Shown here one piece after another: positions 62,781 through 64,000 of a stretch of DNA of 64,000 bases; position 1 is the stretch's first letter; the number at the start of each line of letters is the position of its first letter. The translations under genes and the position numbers were made by a program. The DNA lies in contig CAWADH010000010.1 of assembly GCA_963780795.1 (NCBI GenBank), positions 1 to 64,000 on the forward strand. The letters are read 5' to 3'. The notes beneath the pieces are model-generated. The model saw nothing but the letters and a program-made list of their open reading frames with translations, made no database searches and was not told the DNA's origin. The DNA is from DATJGR01 sp963780795 (GTDB lineage: Bacteria; Pseudomonadota; Gammaproteobacteria; Pseudomonadales; Azotimanducaceae).

Positions 62781-63371
62781 GCCGGCAACGAACTGCGCGA
62801 CGCCGTCCGAGAACATCTGCACCGCGAGCAGCACGAGCAACATGCCCATGAGGCGTTCGAGCGCCTTCACGCCTCGATCGCCAAGCGCTTTCATCAGCCA
62901 TGGCGAGCACGCGAGGATGGCGGTCGCCGCGATCCACGCGAGCACCAGCGCGAAACACCACTCCCACACCCGCTCCGGATGCTGCGACGACTGCAACAGC
63001 AGAATCGCGATGGTCGACGGACCGGCTACCAACGGCATTGCGAGGGGGACGATGAACGGATCGACGATGTCCTCTTCTTCGGTGCCTGCCGGACGCGGGA
63101 AGATCATGCGCAGCGCGATGATGAACAGCAGAATGCCACCGGAGAGGCTCAGCGTCGGCTGCGTCAACCCCAGGAACTTCATCACCGGATTGCCGACGAA
63201 CAGGAACAGCAGCAGGATCACCAGTGCGATCGTCAGTTCGCGCGCCACGATGCGCGATCGGGTACGCGCGTCGAATCGCGCGAGCACGGCATTGAAAACC
63301 GGAATGTTGCCGAGCGGATCCATGACGAAGAACAGCGTCACCGCCACGGCGAGGATGTCGGGGTAGTTCAT
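62763..63371 (-). CDS. MarC-family integral membrane protein
   Basis: 202 residues with six TM helices: FFVMDPLGNIPVFNAVLA, LTIALVILLLFLFVGNPVMKFLGL, SLSGGILLFIIALRMIF, IVPLAMPLVAGPSTIAILLL, ALVLAWIAATAILA and MLLVLLAVQMFSDGVAQF. The PLGNIP and PLAMPLVAGP motifs are diagnostic of MarC/UPF0056. No drug-efflux role is established for the family. It ends within the hydrolase gene. Confidence 0.94.
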   Translation of the reverse strand: MNYPDILAVAVTLFFVMDPLGNIPVFNAVLARFDARTRSRIVARELTIALVILLLFLFVGNPVMKFLGLTQPTLSLSGGILLFIIALRMIFPRPAGTEEEDIVDPFIVPLAMPLVAGPSTIAILLLQSSQHPERVWEWCFALVLAWIAATAILACSPWLMKALGDRGVKALERLMGMLLVLLAVQMFSDGVAQFVAGLTAAR

Positions 63372-63391
63372 GCCCTAGGCAGCATACATTC

Positions 63392-64000
63392 TCAATCGGC
63401 TCCGGTTGCAGCGCGCGTGCCGCCTCCGGCGCCTCGTCCCCGTGCAATCTCCTTCAGCGCGAAGGAATCGCGAAAGACGATGAAAGACCCGTATGCCCCC
63501 GATTCGCGCTGCGCCTCGATCGCCGTTGTACCCTCCTCACTGCGATCAAGATGCACGAAGTGGCGCAGCGCACAGCCGTTTGCCTCGCGCAGCGCGTTGG
63601 CAAGTTCGTCAGACCCCGCCAGTTCCGCTGGCGCGACGCGCAATCCCAAACGTCTTGCCCAATCGACGAGGTTGCGCGCAATGATGGGCGAGCGCGGCCC
63701 GGCCTCGAGCGCGTTTGCCAGGCTCCGATCCAGTTTGATCCGCGTCAGCGGCGTCTGTTCGAGCATCGCAAGCGACGAATAGCCCATCCCGAAATCGCTC
63801 AGCGCAATCCCAACACCGAGCGCGCGGATCCGTCGGAGTGCCGCCGCATCGCGCGCCATGGTGTCTCGCAAGGTCGCATCCGTAAGATCAATCTCAATGC
63901 AACGTGACGGCAATCGACCTGCATCCAACAGCGACTTCGTCCGTTCCACGAACCGCGGATCGACCAGCTGCGATGAACAGACGTCTACAGAGATGCGAAC
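63392..64000 (-). CDS. EAL-domain protein, C-terminal part (5' end beyond the window)
   Basis: Open from the right window edge to the stop at 63392, 202 codons. RISVDVCSSQLVDPRFVERTKS is the strand with the usual NLS motif altered to DVC. IEIDLTDATL is the ELTES-like position, and ALSDFGMGYSSLAML (DFG kept, first D of the DD pair is S) and KLDRSLANAL follow. VAEGVE reads VAPAELA and the usual QGYLF end is not seen. It is an EAL-type domain with several altered residues; phosphodiesterase activity is doubtful. Any GGDEF or sensory part lies outside. Confidence 0.8.
   Translation of the reverse strand, partial: VRISVDVCSSQLVDPRFVERTKSLLDAGRLPSRCIEIDLTDATLRDTMARDAAALRRIRALGVGIALSDFGMGYSSLAMLEQTPLTRIKLDRSLANALEAGPRSPIIARNLVDWARRLGLRVAPAELAGSDELANALREANGCALRHFVHLDRSEEGTTAIEAQRESGAYGSFIVFRDSFALKEIARGRGAGGGTRAATGAD

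Noticed and set aside
1..64000. CRISPR array, tRNA, rRNA, replication origin, toxin-antitoxin or phage defence island
   Set aside because: No regularly spaced repeats, cloverleaf with TTCGANNC, rRNA segments or recognisable defence genes were found on reading both strands.

Overview
The window reads as a chromosomal segment of a GC-rich (roughly 60-65% by eye), heterotrophic Gram-negative bacterium. It is most likely a gammaproteobacterium, because it has a YejM/PbgA-type inner-membrane sulfatase-fold protein, full-length Lhr, DgkA and a MerR regulator with LitR-like operator elements. The assignment is an inference; there is no rRNA in the window. Coding density is high, with many ATGA/GTGA overlaps and several convergent gene pairs whose ends overlap. 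I saw no tRNA, rRNA, CRISPR array or intact prophage.

Layout. 0-7.5 kb: a secreted PD40 beta-propeller protein (cut by the left edge), a winged-helix/TM/FGE-sulfatase/hydrolase fusion, PdxH, an acyl-CoA dehydrogenase and an oligopeptidase B. 7.5-16.5 kb: a zinc-ribbon protein, a CoA-transferase-family protein lacking the expected glutamate, a Yip1-like membrane protein, the Lhr helicase, a GNAT-pentapeptide fusion and a nitroreductase. 16.5-24.8 kb: a DUF4760-like membrane protein, a CYTH-type protein, a degenerate EAL protein, an HDAC-family deacetylase, an SDR and a PaaG-like crotonase, then a compact run of kinase-fold protein, SnoaL-like protein, GNAT, LLM flavoenzyme and DgkA. 24.8-27.4 kb: an LvaA/ACAD10-type phosphotransferase with an acyl-CoA synthetase.

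27.4-32.4 kb is the most interesting regulatory region. A MerR-type regulator is preceded by a segment that folds on paper into a compact three-way junction. It is followed by a near-consensus promoter whose spacer and upstream region carry repeated ACTGTAC/TGTACA elements. That promoter faces a long leader and an operon of a lipoprotein subtilisin-like protease with a PrcB-like secreted partner, reminiscent of the dentilisin (PrtP/PrcB) arrangement. 32.4-39.5 kb: another ACAD10-type phosphotransferase diverges from a four-gene operon of FAD oxidoreductase, MlrC-type M81 metallopeptidase, MORN/Sel1 protein (with a one-base frameshift) and class III aminotransferase.

39.5-44.6 kb is an accessory island with lower GC: a secreted S74-chaperone protein, a glycosyltransferase, a sulfotransferase and a methyltransferase, plus a 164-bp diverged copy of the methyltransferase 3' end joined to a decayed IS481-family transposase. 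This looks like an eroded surface-polysaccharide modification locus.

44.8-64 kb returns to core-like sequence: a membrane-anchored CX5R phosphatase and YejM/PbgA, NUDIX and LLM enzymes, a GNAT-NUDIX fusion, an SDR, dimeric dUTPase, a VOC protein, a D-2-hydroxyacid dehydrogenase, paired acyl-CoA dehydrogenases, Lon (with a heat-shock-like promoter), an IorAB molybdenum hydroxylase, a membrane-linked alpha/beta hydrolase, MarC and the edge of an EAL protein. The dehydrogenases, SDRs, crotonase, acyl-CoA synthetase, LLM enzymes and kinase-fold proteins together suggest breakdown of hydroxylated or branched fatty-acid, terpenoid or steroid-like compounds.
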